From contig NZ_JANAVF010000020.1 of the NCBI RefSeq assembly GCF_024213195.1, positions 79,452 through 143,451 of the forward strand: 64,000 nt of DNA, read 5' to 3'. How positions within the stretch are numbered: the first letter of the stretch is position 1; every line of letters begins with the position of its first letter. Below are positions 1 through 8,545 of the stretch, piece by piece. The translations under genes and the position numbers were made by a program. The DNA comes from Streptomyces sp. TBY4. Its GTDB lineage: Bacteria > Actinomycetota > Actinomycetes > Streptomycetales > Streptomycetaceae. The notes beneath the pieces are model-generated. The model saw only the letters and a list, made by a program, of their open reading frames with translations, was not told the DNA's origin and did not search any database.

Positions 1-1
1 G

Positions 2-124
2 TGCGATCACCTGGCCGGTGTGGTGTACGCGGAGCGGGTCGCGGGGCTGCGGGCGCGCAAGCTGCGCCGGCAGATCCGGAAGACCGACTGGGGTCGGGCC
101 GGGATCCACGCGCTGGGGGAGTGA
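2..124 (+). CDS. C-terminal fragment of an unidentified protein
   Basis: The frame is open from the window edge to a TGA at 122-124 and encodes the last 40 residues of a protein. The tail is rich in Arg, Lys and Leu and ends HALGE. I do not recognise the family from so short a piece. It is kept as a partial gene because its codon use is Streptomyces-like and it runs up to an intergenic repeat, where a gene would be expected to end. Confidence 0.5.
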   Translation, partial: CDHLAGVVYAERVAGLRARKLRRQIRKTDWGRAGIHALGE

Positions 125-130
125 CCCCGG

Positions 131-287
131 CGGGGCCGGGGTTCCCGGGGCTCCGCCCCGGACCCCGCGCCTCAAGCGCCGGCGGGGCTGATTCTGCCGG
201 GCAGGGCTGATTTTGCCCGGCGGGGCCGCGGTTCCCGGGGCTCCGCCCCGGGCCCCGCGCCTCAAGCGCCGGCGGGGCTGGATTTGC
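131..287. repeat. Two direct copies of a G+C-rich 90-bp interspersed repeat
   Basis: A block starting CGGGGCCG(G/C)GGTTCCCGGG at 131 recurs at 221, a spacing of exactly 90 bp, and the similarity runs for about 65 bp. Each copy contains the palindrome GGGGCTCCGCCCC and the phrase CCTCAAGCGCCGGCGGGGCTG. Similar sequences are scattered between genes in many Streptomyces genomes (recalled, not searched). No gene is seen in 125-353. Confidence 0.7.
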
Positions 288-353
288 CCGATGGGGGCCG
301 GATGCGCCCGGCAGGGCCGAAAGCGAAGCGGGGCCGGATGTGCCCGGTGGGCT

Positions 354-998
354 CTAGAAGCCCGGGCCGTCTGCGCGGTTGCCTGCTGTGGCCAGGCGGC
401 CCCAGAGGAGGTCGGTGAGGGCGCTGACGAGTTCCTTGCGGTCGCAGGGGCGTTCGCCGAGCCACCAGTCGCCCGCCGCGTGCATCATGCCGACGATGCC
501 GTGCCCCCAGACCCGGGCCAGGCGTTCGCCGCCGGGGCCGAGGTCCACGCGTTCGCCGATCACCTGGGCCAGCTCCTCGCCGAGGCGGCGCAGCAGCGGG
601 GCGGAGTGCAGGCCGACGTCGAAGCCGCGCTCGGGGGCCTGGGAGTCCTCGGCCGGGTGCATGAGGAAGCGGTAGACCTGGGGGCGGGCCTCGATCGCCG
701 CCAGATAGGTGTCGAGGGTGGCCTCCACCCGGCTGCGCCGTTCGGCGGGGGCGTCCAGGGCCGCGCGCAGGGAGTCGAGCAGGGCGTCCGTGTGCCGGAC
801 GGCCAGGGCCTGGTAGAGGCCGGCCTTGTCGCCGAAGTGGCGGTAGAGGATGGGCTTGGTGATCCCGGCCTCCGCGGCGATGGCGTTCATGGACGCCTTG
901 GGGCCGTCCCGGAGGACGACCCGGTCGGCGGCCTCCAGCAGCTCCCGCCGCCGGCGCTCCGCCGCTCCCGGCTCGCCGGACTGCCGTGTGGTCTCCAT
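354..998 (-). CDS. TetR-family transcriptional regulator
   Basis: This is a 214-residue cytoplasmic repressor of typical TetR size. Residues about 15-60 form the N-terminal helix-turn-helix, with the usual AAEAGITKPILYRHFGDKAGL recognition region. The rest is a helical ligand-binding domain that does not show its effector. The ATG at 998 begins the N-terminal arm directly before the DNA-binding domain. The gene is divergent from an acyl-CoA dehydrogenase, and two perfect palindromes of TTACC..GGTAA type lie between them. It therefore probably represses the dehydrogenase and itself in response to an acyl-CoA or related ligand; that role is inferred from context only. Confidence 0.9.
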   Translation of the reverse strand: METTRQSGEPGAAERRRRELLEAADRVVLRDGPKASMNAIAAEAGITKPILYRHFGDKAGLYQALAVRHTDALLDSLRAALDAPAERRSRVEATLDTYLAAIEARPQVYRFLMHPAEDSQAPERGFDVGLHSAPLLRRLGEELAQVIGERVDLGPGGERLARVWGHGIVGMMHAAGDWWLGERPCDRKELVSALTDLLWGRLATAGNRADGPGF

Positions 999-1096
999 GC
1001 CGTGTCACTCCCCGCCCTTGCGATGTCCTGAGGCCCACGCAACGTAACACCCCGCACACCCCGGTGATCTCATCGGCGGTCCGCCATCGCTCCTGC

Positions 1097-1157
1097 TTGA
1101 CAGCGCTTACCGGCCGGTAACAGACTGGAATCGATGTGAGGGTTACCGTTGGTAACC
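1097..1157 (+). promoter_or_regulatory. Divergent promoter region with two TetR-type palindromic operators
   Basis: A consensus -35 box TTGACA lies at 1097-1102, with a weak -10 (CAGACT, 1121-1126) 18 bp downstream. The perfect palindrome TTACCGGCCGGTAA (1107-1120) fills the spacer between them. A second one, GGTTACC-GTT-GGTAACC (1141-1157), lies just downstream of the likely start site. Both share TTACC/GGTAA half-sites, as expected for two operators of the adjacent TetR protein. Binding here would block polymerase on the dehydrogenase promoter. Confidence 0.7.
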
Positions 1158-1193
1158 GCTTGTGGGGCAGGCGAGATGAAAAGTGGAGGGGAC

Positions 1194-2423
1194 ATGGCGG
1201 AGTTCACCATGGAGCTGAACGACGACCAGAAGCAGGTGCGGGACTGGATCCACGGCTTCGCCGCCGACGTCATCCGTCCCGCCGCCGCGGAATGGGACGA
1301 GCGCGAAGAGACTCCGTGGCCCGTCATCCAGGAGGCCGCCAAGGTCGGCATCTACTCCCTCGACTTCTACGCCCAGCAGTTCTTCGACCCCACCGGCCTC
1401 GGCATCCCGATGGCCATGGAGGAGCTGTTCTGGGGCGACGCCGGCATCGCGCTGTCGATCGTCGGCACCGGCCTCGCCGCCATCGGGGTCGTCGCCAACG
1501 GCACCGAGGAGCAGATCGGCACCTGGATCCCGCAGATGTACGGCACCCCCGACGACGTGAAGGTCGCCGCCTTCTGCTCCTCCGAGCCCGACGCCGGCTC
1601 CGACGTCGGCGCGATGCGCACCCGCGCCGTCTACGACCAGGCCAAGGACGAGTGGGTGCTGAACGGCACCAAGACCTGGGCGACCAACGGCGGCATCGCC
1701 AACGTCCACATCGTCGTGGCCGTGGTCGACCCGGAGCTGGGGACGAAGGGGCACGCCTCCTTCATCGTGCCGCCGAACACCCCGGGCCTCTCCCAGGGCC
1801 AGAAGTTCAAGAAGCACGGCATCCGCGCCTCGCACACCGCCGCGGTGGTGCTGGAGGACGTACGGATCCCCGGCTCCTGCCTCCTCGGCGGCAAGGAGAA
1901 GCTGGACGAGCGGCTCGCGCGGGCCCACGAGCGGGCGAAGGCGGGCGGCGGCGAGCGCGTGAAGAACGCCGCCATGGCCACCTTCGAGGCCTCCCGCCCC
2001 GCCGTCGGCGCCATGGCGGTCGGCACGGCGCGCGCCGCGTACGAGGTGGCGCTGGACTACGCCAAGACCCGTACGCAGTTCGGCCGGCCGATCATCGACA
2101 ACCAGGGCGTGGCCTTCCAGCTCGCGGACATGCGGACCTCCATCGACGCGGCCCGGCTGCTGGTGTGGCGGGCCTCCTGGATGGCGGTCGCGGGCAAGCC
2201 CTTCACCTCGGCCGAGGGCTCGATGTCCAAGCTGTTCGCGAGCGAGACGGCCAAGAAGGTCACCGCGCAGGCGGTCCAGATCCTCGGCGGCAACGGCTTC
2301 ACCCGCGAGTACCCGGTGGAGCGCATGCACCGTGACAGCGCGATCTACACGATCTTCGAGGGAACCAGCGAGATCCAGCGGCTGGTGATCGCCCGCACCC
2401 TCTCGGGCATGCCGATCCGCTAG
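1194..2423 (+). CDS. Acyl-CoA dehydrogenase
   Basis: A 409-residue cytoplasmic flavoenzyme that would oxidise an acyl-CoA to the 2-enoyl-CoA, passing electrons to ETF. The first family signature (SSEPDAGSD) and the C-terminal GGNGFTREYPVER segment are both present. The catalytic base is likely Glu389 in IFEGTSEIQ, the usual position in short- and medium-chain enzymes. The ATG at 1194 is preceded by GTGGAGGGG at good spacing; an upstream GTG at 1149 would fall inside the second operator. The gene stands alone, controlled from the divergent TetR side, and ends at a strong hairpin. The acyl substrate cannot be told from the sequence. Confidence 0.93.
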   Translation: MAEFTMELNDDQKQVRDWIHGFAADVIRPAAAEWDEREETPWPVIQEAAKVGIYSLDFYAQQFFDPTGLGIPMAMEELFWGDAGIALSIVGTGLAAIGVVANGTEEQIGTWIPQMYGTPDDVKVAAFCSSEPDAGSDVGAMRTRAVYDQAKDEWVLNGTKTWATNGGIANVHIVVAVVDPELGTKGHASFIVPPNTPGLSQGQKFKKHGIRASHTAAVVLEDVRIPGSCLLGGKEKLDERLARAHERAKAGGGERVKNAAMATFEASRPAVGAMAVGTARAAYEVALDYAKTRTQFGRPIIDNQGVAFQLADMRTSIDAARLLVWRASWMAVAGKPFTSAEGSMSKLFASETAKKVTAQAVQILGGNGFTREYPVERMHRDSAIYTIFEGTSEIQRLVIARTLSGMPIR

Positions 2424-2450
2424 CCGCGGGTTTCGGACGGGGAAGGGGCC

Positions 2451-2474
2451 CGGGGCCGCCGTGAGGCGGCCCCG
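2451..2474. terminator. Bidirectional stem-loop terminator
   Basis: A perfect 10-bp stem, CGGGGCCGCC and GGCGGCCCCG, around a GTGA tetraloop. It lies between the convergent acyl-CoA dehydrogenase and SRPBCC genes and could serve both. Confidence 0.7.
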
Positions 2475-2480
2475 CGCCGC

Positions 2481-2918
2481 TCAGGGGCGCAGGAGGGCGT
2501 CCAGGGCGCGCGTGAAGAGGAGCCGGGCGGCCGCCGCCACGAGAGGGTCGAACGGGCGTCCCAGGCCGCGCACGCGCAGTTCCTCGCGCCATTCGGCCTC
2601 GCAGCCGCCGCCGGGCGCGGGGCGGAGTTCGATCTCCGCCCGGCCCCGCACCGCGCGGCCGTGTTTGACGAGCCCGACCAGCCCCGCGGAGCCGTCCCCG
2701 GGGGGCTGCCAGCGGACGACCTCCATGGGGTCGTCGAAGGTGATCCTCCCCACGCCCGTACGCATGGTGAAACGGGTTCCGGTGTGCGTGGGAGGCGGCG
2801 TTTCGATGATCGCCCGGGTGAGCGGGACGACGGAGGCGTGGCGTTCCCAGTCCGTCAGCCTCCGCCACGCCTCCGCGGGCTCGAGAAGTGTGTGCCGAAT
2901 GATCCGGATAGCGGGCAT
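2481..2918 (-). CDS. SRPBCC-family (START-like) protein
   Basis: A 145-residue protein with the pattern of small polyketide-cyclase/START-like folds. The N-terminal strand is IRIIRHTLLEPAEAWRRL, followed by a Trp-Glu helix (DWERHASVVP), a central strand region (FTMRTGVGRITFDDPMEVVRW) and a long C-terminal helix. Such proteins bind hydrophobic ligands; no catalytic residue can be named. The ATG at 2918 is preferred. An in-frame ATG at 2939 would add seven residues, and neither has a strong ribosome-binding site. No neighbour suggests a pathway. Confidence 0.75.
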   Translation of the reverse strand: MPAIRIIRHTLLEPAEAWRRLTDWERHASVVPLTRAIIETPPPTHTGTRFTMRTGVGRITFDDPMEVVRWQPPGDGSAGLVGLVKHGRAVRGRAEIELRPAPGGGCEAEWREELRVRGLGRPFDPLVAAAARLLFTRALDALLRP

Positions 2919-3073
2919 GAGCGCATCGTAAGCGGGCATACACACCCTGAACTGGGCGGCGAATATGGGTTCCGCCCGGGGGTGGCGATCAGTAATACTC
3001 ACCGCCACCGTGGATCGCGGATTCGACCGGGTGACCACCGGCCTTCCCGCCCCACACTGCGAGGAGGTGCGCC

Positions 3074-3259
3074 ATGTGCTCCCACCAGCCCCCCTGCCCG
3101 TCCGCCGACAGCGTCGACCACGACGCCGCCCGCACCGTGGCCTTCCACCCCGAACAGGGCTGGAATCTGCTCTGCAACGGCGCCGTGGTCTTCGACGACA
3201 CAGGTGAACTGCTCCCCGACGGCCGCACGGTGGAACCCCGCCGCCCGGCCCTTGTCTGA
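3074..3259 (+). CDS. DUF5999 family small protein
   Basis: A 61-residue soluble protein starting MCSHQPPCPSA, with a central WNLLCNGAVVFDDTGELLPDG motif. This matches what I recall of the actinomycete DUF5999 family, whose function is unknown. The Cys-x-His-x3-Cys start could bind metal, but this is speculative. A strong GAGGAGGTG site lies just before the ATG. A second very small ORF follows after 13 nt and is likely co-translated. Confidence 0.85.
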   Translation: MCSHQPPCPSADSVDHDAARTVAFHPEQGWNLLCNGAVVFDDTGELLPDGRTVEPRRPALV

Positions 3260-3272
3260 GCGAGGAGGCAGC

Positions 3273-3365
3273 ATGCGCCAGCAGCTGATCCGAAAGCCCG
3301 TTCCGAAGCCCGCACCCCGAGACCTGGATCTGCGTACCCCGTCGGGCAGACCCCTCCCGTACTGA
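3273..3365 (+). CDS. 30-residue basic small protein
   Basis: A 30-residue frame reading MRQQLIRKPVPKPAPRDLDL and ending GRPLPY. It has a good Shine-Dalgarno site (GAGGAGGC, 3262-3269) just before the ATG and starts 14 nt after the DUF5999 stop. The peptide is basic and proline-rich with no transmembrane segment. Site quality and spacing suggest translation; the function is unknown. Confidence 0.55.
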   Translation: MRQQLIRKPVPKPAPRDLDLRTPSGRPLPY

Positions 3366-3419
3366 CGGGAGCCCCGGAGTTACGCCACGGCGCCACCGGC
3401 CGGTCCCCACGCGGGGAAG

Positions 3420-5474
3420 TCAGCCGGTGGGCGCCGCCGCGCCGCCCAGGAAGGCGGTTTCGTACGCCTCGTCGCCGATCGCCGCCCGGGCCTGCCGTTC
3501 GCCCTGGTCGCGTACGGCCGTGAGGGACGGGGAGCCCATCTGCGGCCGCCCCACCGTGCGCCACCAGGCGTGTCCCGTGCCCAGCAGCCGGGCCGCCAGC
3601 TCGCCGTCGCCGAGGGCCGCCACCGCCGCCGCCAGCAGGTCGAGGCCGAGCGCGATCCCGAAGCGGTCGCCCAGCAGCCTTTTGCCCGACAGCATCGCCC
3701 GCGCGTGCCGGGCCGCCTCCCCGTGGTGGCCGAGTCCGAGCGCCGCCACCGCCAGGATGTAGTCCGCGTACGCCCGCAGCCAGCGCTCGCCCAGCTCCGC
3801 GCAGGCCTCGCGCAGGCCCTGCGCCTCCCGCTCGGCCTCCTCGAAGCGCCCGAGGTCGCACAGGGCGTAGCCGGTGGCCAGCCGGCACAGCAGCCAGCCC
3901 ACGCCGGTGGGTCTCCCGCCGTGGCCCCCGCGCGCCCGGGGGCCCGCGAGCGCCAGGGCCCGTACGGGATCGCCCGGCATCAGCACCGACACCGCGTGCA
4001 GGTAGGCGGCGCGCAGCTCCGGTTCCGGGTCGGCCAGGGTCGCCGCGGCGGCCGTGCACTCCTTGCCCAGCTCCTCTGCCGTGCCCAGTTCGCCCTGGAG
4101 CAGGGCGGTGAGCCCCAGGGCCCACAGGGCCTGGACGTACGCGGCCCCCGAGCGCGGGCCCCTGCTCAGGGCCCGTTCCAGGAAGGACCGGCCTTCGGCG
4201 ACGTGGCCGCAGGAGAACCAGAAGAACCAGAGCGCGCCGGCCGTCTCCAGGGCCGCCGTCGGATCCGTGCGGAGCAGGTGCTCCAGGGCGGTACGGAGCT
4301 GCGCGTGCTCGGCGGTCATCCTGCGGTACCAGTCCACCTGGCCGGGGCCCATCCACCCCGGGTCGGCGGCCTTGGAGAGCGCCGCGTACCAGTGGGCGTG
4401 CCGGTCGGCGACGACCCGCTCCTCTCCGAGCTCCGCCAGCCAGTCCTGCCCGTACTCGCGGATCGTGTCCAGCAGCCGGTACCGGGCGCCCGCGCCCCGC
4501 TCTTGGCTGCACCGGACCACCGACTTCGCCACCAGGCCCGCCAGCACCCGTTCCACCCGCGCGGCGGGCAGGGGGCCGCCCGAGCACACCGCGCGCGCCG
4601 CGGCGACGTCGAAGTCCCCGGTGAACACCGAGAGCCGGGCCCACAGCAGCCGCTCGACCGGCTCGCACAGTTCGTGGCTCCAGCCGATCGCGGTGCGCAT
4701 CGTCTGGTGCCGGGGGAGACGGGCGGTGCTGGTGCCGGAGAGCAGGTCGAAGCGGCCTTCGAGGCGCTGGGCCATCTGTTCCAGGGTCCAGAGCCGCATC
4801 CGGGCGCCGGCCAGTTCGAGGGCGAGGGGGATCCCGTCCAGGCGGCGGCAGATGTCCGCGGCGAGGGCCGCCCGGTCCGGGTCGGCGAAGGCGGCCGCGG
4901 CCTGCGGGGTGGCGGCGAGGGCGCGGGCCCGGAACAGGGCGAGGGCGTCGCTCTCCGGCCCCTCGCTGGGCAGCGGGCTGACCTCGACGAGGTGCTCCCC
5001 GGGGCTGCGCAGCGGCTCGCGGGTGGTGATCAGCACGGTCAGGCCCGGTGCGGACTGCAGGAGTTCGCCCACCAGGTGCCGGCAGGCGGTCACCAGGTGC
5101 TCGCAAGTGTCGAGGACGAGCAGCAGCTCCTTGTCGGCCATCCACGCGCACAGTTCCTCGTCGAGGGAGCGCGGTGACTGGTGGGCGAGGCCGAGGGTGT
5201 GCGCGACGGTCGCGGAGAGCAGTTCGGCGTCGCGCAGCGGGGAGAGCTCCACCCACCACACTCCGTCGGGCCTGCGCTGACGCGGGTCGGCGGCGGCCCG
5301 CAGGGCCAGCCTGGACTTGCCGACGCCGCCCACGCCCGTGAGCGTCACGAGCCTTCGCTCGCGCAACAGGTCTGACAGCAGGCCGAGTTCATGCTCACGG
5401 CCCACGAAGCTCGCCGTTTCCGGCGGCAGGTTTCCCGGCACGGCGCCAGAGTCTGGCCCAGTCGCGCTGTCCAT
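3420..5474 (-). CDS. STAND/NB-ARC ATPase (LuxR/AfsR-like) lacking an effector HTH domain
   Basis: A 684-residue protein with a P-loop NTPase module: Walker A GVGGVGKS near the N-terminus, Walker B LLLVLDTCEHL, and the sensor region ITTREPLRSPGEH. A winged-helix arm and a C-terminal helical repeat region follow. These are the hallmarks of STAND regulators of the LuxR/AfsR kind. Unlike typical members, no C-terminal LuxR-type helix-turn-helix is visible; the protein ends after the repeats (AFLGGAAAPTG). No SARP or BTAD domain precedes the ATPase. It may signal through a protein partner. The ATG at 5474 has an AGG 8 nt upstream; a GTG at 5516 in the same frame has no ribosome site. Confidence 0.85.
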   Translation of the reverse strand: MDSATGPDSGAVPGNLPPETASFVGREHELGLLSDLLRERRLVTLTGVGGVGKSRLALRAAADPRQRRPDGVWWVELSPLRDAELLSATVAHTLGLAHQSPRSLDEELCAWMADKELLLVLDTCEHLVTACRHLVGELLQSAPGLTVLITTREPLRSPGEHLVEVSPLPSEGPESDALALFRARALAATPQAAAAFADPDRAALAADICRRLDGIPLALELAGARMRLWTLEQMAQRLEGRFDLLSGTSTARLPRHQTMRTAIGWSHELCEPVERLLWARLSVFTGDFDVAAARAVCSGGPLPAARVERVLAGLVAKSVVRCSQERGAGARYRLLDTIREYGQDWLAELGEERVVADRHAHWYAALSKAADPGWMGPGQVDWYRRMTAEHAQLRTALEHLLRTDPTAALETAGALWFFWFSCGHVAEGRSFLERALSRGPRSGAAYVQALWALGLTALLQGELGTAEELGKECTAAAATLADPEPELRAAYLHAVSVLMPGDPVRALALAGPRARGGHGGRPTGVGWLLCRLATGYALCDLGRFEEAEREAQGLREACAELGERWLRAYADYILAVAALGLGHHGEAARHARAMLSGKRLLGDRFGIALGLDLLAAAVAALGDGELAARLLGTGHAWWRTVGRPQMGSPSLTAVRDQGERQARAAIGDEAYETAFLGGAAAPTG

Positions 5475-5607
5475 GGAATCTGCCTGATTGTTGTTGACCG
5501 AGTACTCACCGAACACGGGAGTATTCTGCGCGATCTTCTTTCCCCGTAGTGCCGTTCGGTCCAGATGGAACGAACGGGTTGTCAGGATCCGCTCCTCCGC
5601 GCGGGGT

Positions 5608-6627
5608 TCAGGAGGCCAGTACGACCCGCTGTTCGGCGGAGAAGGCCCCCCAGGTGCCGTCGGGCAGCCGCGCCCGGATCTTCACGGTCCATTCGGTTCC
5701 GGGCGGCTCCGCGACCGTGAGCCGGTGCTCGGCGCGGCCCGCCGGGACGGCGCCCGCGCCGAACTGGATGACGGTGGTGGGGCGGCCGTTGACGTAGAGC
5801 TCGTACTCGCTGGTCTCCCGGCCGGTCGCCGGCGGGGTCCAGGCGAGGGTGACCGTGCCGGGCGAGGCGGCCGCGGTGAAATCGCCCGGAGCGGTGCCGG
5901 TCCGCTGCCCGGGACCGGGCGGGGTGGTCACGTCGGCGGCGGGGCCGGCGGGGGAGGAGTTGTCGGCGCCGTCGCGGGCCCGGACGGTGAAGGTGTACAC
6001 GCTGTCGGGCCGGAGGTCCTCCAGGACCGTGCTGGTGACGCCGGGGCCGACCGTGTGGATCCGGGCGTCGCCCTGGTAGACGTCGTACGCCGTGACGCCC
6101 TTGTCGTCGGTGGCCGCGGCCCAGCTCAGCCGGGCGGAGGTGGGCCCGAGGGCCTGGCCGTCCGTACGGGGCGGCGCGCTCGGGGGCACCCGGTCCTCGG
6201 CCGTGGCGGCGGGGGTGGTGACCGCGGCGGCCGCGGAGGTGGGGGAGGTGTTCCCGGCGGCGTCCCGGGCGCGGACCGTGAACGCGTAGTCCGTCTGCGG
6301 GGTGAGGCCGGTGATGTCGGTCATCGTCTTGTCGGCGGGCAGTTCGCGGACCAGCCGGTCCTTCTGGTAGACGAGGAAGGAGGTCACCCCGTCCGAGGGT
6401 GCGGGCGACTGCCACATGACGTGCACGGACGTGGCGCTGCCGGCCTGGGCCGTGAGTCCGGACGGGGCCGCCGGGGGCGTGGTGTCGGAGGCTCCGCCGC
6501 ACGCCGTCAGCGCGAGGGCCAGTGCGAGGGCCAGTGCGAGGGAGAGGGCGGGCGCGGCTCCCCGTGCGGCGGGCCGCCGGGAGCGGCGCGGGGGGCGCGG
6601 CGCGGTGCGGGGTGCGGGGTCGTGCAC
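5608..6627 (-). CDS. Secreted lipoprotein with three fibronectin type III domains
   Basis: A 339-residue predicted lipoprotein. After a basic, proline-rich start there is an Ala/Leu signal segment and a lipobox LTAC-GG, so Cys would be lipidated. Three FN3-like repeats follow; two carry the typical YTFTVRARD / YAFTVRARD strand and DAAGN / DGADN loop. No catalytic domain is visible, so the protein probably serves adhesion or scaffolding on the membrane outer face. The GTG at 6627 follows GAAGAGGG; an upstream start at 6780 would put about 50 unlikely residues before the signal. It is divergent from the nickel importer, and a shared role is unproven. Confidence 0.8.
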   Translation of the reverse strand: MHDPAPRTAPRPPRRSRRPAARGAAPALSLALALALALALTACGGASDTTPPAAPSGLTAQAGSATSVHVMWQSPAPSDGVTSFLVYQKDRLVRELPADKTMTDITGLTPQTDYAFTVRARDAAGNTSPTSAAAAVTTPAATAEDRVPPSAPPRTDGQALGPTSARLSWAAATDDKGVTAYDVYQGDARIHTVGPGVTSTVLEDLRPDSVYTFTVRARDGADNSSPAGPAADVTTPPGPGQRTGTAPGDFTAAASPGTVTLAWTPPATGRETSEYELYVNGRPTTVIQFGAGAVPAGRAEHRLTVAEPPGTEWTVKIRARLPDGTWGAFSAEQRVVLAS

Positions 6628-6686
6628 GGCGGGCGCCCTCTTCTTCAGGTGTCTCGGCTTCGGGTGTCCCGGGTTCTGTGCCCCGG

Positions 6687-6727
6687 TCCGGTGTCCAGGG
6701 TCCGGTGTCCAGAGTCCGGTGTCCCGG
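6687..6727. repeat. Short tandem repeat, 14-bp unit
   Basis: Almost three head-to-tail copies of TCCGGTGTCCAGGG sit upstream of the FN3 lipoprotein, in the gap between the divergent lipoprotein and nikA genes. The significance is unknown; slippage is likely. Confidence 0.6.
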
Positions 6728-6867
6728 TTCCTGCGTCCGGGGTCTCCGGCTTCCCGGAAAGGTCTAGACATATATGGCACGGTCCGGCGCGGCCGGGCAA
6801 GACCCCTGCGCGGTCGCGTCCCGCCGGGGATGCCCGGTTCGTGTTCACCCGTCCCCGTCTGGCATTA

Positions 6868-6884
6868 TTGCGATCTCTTTGCAA
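6868..6884 (+). promoter_or_regulatory. Nur-box-like operator upstream of nikABCDE
   Basis: TTGCGA-TCTCT-TTGCAA fits the tTGCaa-N5-ttGCAA consensus recalled for Nur, the nickel-responsive Fur-family repressor of Streptomyces. The core lies in a longer inverted repeat, TTATTGC (6865-6871) and GCAATAA (6881-6887). A -10-like CATTAT at 6863-6868 abuts the box, so bound Nur would block the promoter. It is 21 nt upstream of the nikA start. In S. coelicolor Nur represses nikABCDE when nickel is plentiful (established); extension to this copy is inferred. Confidence 0.75.
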
Positions 6885-6904
6885 TAACGAAGGAAGTGCA
6901 CCAC

Positions 6905-8545
6905 ATGAAGGCCCGGACCGTACGGGGAATGGCCGGGGCGACCGCGGCCGCGGTGATCGTCACGGGCGCGGCGGCCTGTTCCGCCCCCGGGGGAGGTGCC
7001 GCGGCGGGTGCCGGGGCAGCCGACTCCGTCGTGGTCGGCATAGCCACCGAGCCGGAGAGCCTCAGCCCGCTGCTGGGCTACGGCAAGGACGGCAACTCGA
7101 AGATCTTCGACGGACTGCTCGCGCACGACGCCGACATGAAGCTGAAGCCCGCGCTGGCCGAGGCCCTCCCGGAGGTCTCCGCGGACGGGCTCACGTACAC
7201 CTACGCGCTCCGCCGCGATGTGCGGTTCAGCGACGGACAGCCCTTCGGAGCCAAGGACGTCGTCTTCACCTACCGGACGATCCTCGACGCGAAGACGAAC
7301 AACGCGTCCAAGTCCGAGCTCGACGCGATCGCGGACGTCACCGCCCGCGGCGACGAGGCCGTCGTCTTCACCCTGAAGTACCCCTACGCCCCCTTCGCCG
7401 AGCGGACCGTCCTGCCCATCGCCCCCGAGCACCTCGCGGGCGGCCAGGACGTCAACAGCGGCGATTTCACCACCAAGCCCGTCGGCACCGGGCCGTACAT
7501 GCTCAGCGCCTGGTCCAAGGGCGAGAAGCTCAGCTTCAAGGCCAACCCGGCCTACTGGGGCGGCGAGCCCGCGGTGAAGAAGTTCACCATGGCGGTCATC
7601 AAGGACGACGACGTCCGCGCCACCCGGCTGCGCTCCGGCGAACTGGACGGGGCCGTCCTGCCGCCGAACCTGGCCAAGGGCTTCGCGGCGGGCAAGGCCG
7701 GCGAGGCGGCCGGCCAGGCCGACAAGGCCGGCAGGAACATGAAGACCTACGCCGCCAAGAGCTTCGACTACCGCAACGTCACCCTGCCGACCGAGCACCC
7801 CGTCACCGGTGACACGGCCGTCCGCCAGGCCCTGGACATCGCCGTGGACCGCGCCACGATGGTCGACAAGATCCTGGAGGGCGCGGGCAAGGCCGCCTAC
7901 GGCCCCGTCCCGACCGGCAGCCCGTGGTTCGCCGCCGGCACCGAGCGACCGTACGACCTCGCCAGGGCCAAGAAGATCCTCGACGACGCAGGCTGGATCC
8001 CCGGCGCCGACGGCATCCGCGTCAAGAACGGGGTCCGCGCCGCCTTCCCGCTCTGGTACACCTCCGGCGACAAGCTCCGCCAGGACCACGCCCTTGCCTT
8101 CGCCTCCGACGCGAAGAAGGCCGGCGTCCAGGTCACCACCGAGTCCGGCAGCTGGGAGGTCATCGAGCCCCGGATGCGGACCGACGCCGTCCTCGCGGGC
8201 GGCGGCTCCCCGGCCGACCCGGACTTCGACCAGTACCTGACGCTGAACTCCGCGCTCGCGGGCGACGGCTTCAACAACATGGCCCGCTACGCCAATCCGG
8301 CCGTGGACAAGGCCCTGCTCGACGGCCGCCGCAGCGCCGACCCGGCCGCGCGCAAGGCCGCGTACGACACGGTGCAGCGCGAGCTCGTCAAGGACCCGGG
8401 CTACGTCTACCTCACCCACATCGACCACCTCTATGTCGTGGCCGACAAGTGGGACGGCCCCACCACCCAGGTCGAGCCGCACGACCACGGCCTCGGAACC
8501 GGCCCCTGGTGGAACATCGAGAGCTGGAAGCCGAAGCAGAAGTGA
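6905..8545 (+). CDS. nikA: Nickel/peptide-type ABC transporter substrate-binding lipoprotein
   Basis: A 546-residue extracytoplasmic binding protein of SBP family 5. A signal peptide ends in a lipobox (GAAAC-SAPG), so it would be tethered to the membrane. The mature part has the family pattern: EPESLSPLLGYG, the ADGLTYTYALRRDVRFSDG motif, and GTGPYMLSAWSKGE. It would deliver nickel, probably chelated, to the permease. It heads a five-gene operon with overlapping or touching genes (nikABCDE order) and a Nur-box-like operator just upstream, which favours nickel over peptides. The ATG at 6905 follows GAAGGAAG. Confidence 0.85.
   Translation: MKARTVRGMAGATAAAVIVTGAAACSAPGGGAAAGAGAADSVVVGIATEPESLSPLLGYGKDGNSKIFDGLLAHDADMKLKPALAEALPEVSADGLTYTYALRRDVRFSDGQPFGAKDVVFTYRTILDAKTNNASKSELDAIADVTARGDEAVVFTLKYPYAPFAERTVLPIAPEHLAGGQDVNSGDFTTKPVGTGPYMLSAWSKGEKLSFKANPAYWGGEPAVKKFTMAVIKDDDVRATRLRSGELDGAVLPPNLAKGFAAGKAGEAAGQADKAGRNMKTYAAKSFDYRNVTLPTEHPVTGDTAVRQALDIAVDRATMVDKILEGAGKAAYGPVPTGSPWFAAGTERPYDLARAKKILDDAGWIPGADGIRVKNGVRAAFPLWYTSGDKLRQDHALAFASDAKKAGVQVTTESGSWEVIEPRMRTDAVLAGGGSPADPDFDQYLTLNSALAGDGFNNMARYANPAVDKALLDGRRSADPAARKAAYDTVQRELVKDPGYVYLTHIDHLYVVADKWDGPTTQVEPHDHGLGTGPWWNIESWKPKQK

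Noticed and set aside
2939..3410. N-terminal extension of the SRPBCC protein
   Set aside because: It would overlap the DUF5999 gene on the opposite strand and adds Arg/Gly-rich sequence not seen in the family.
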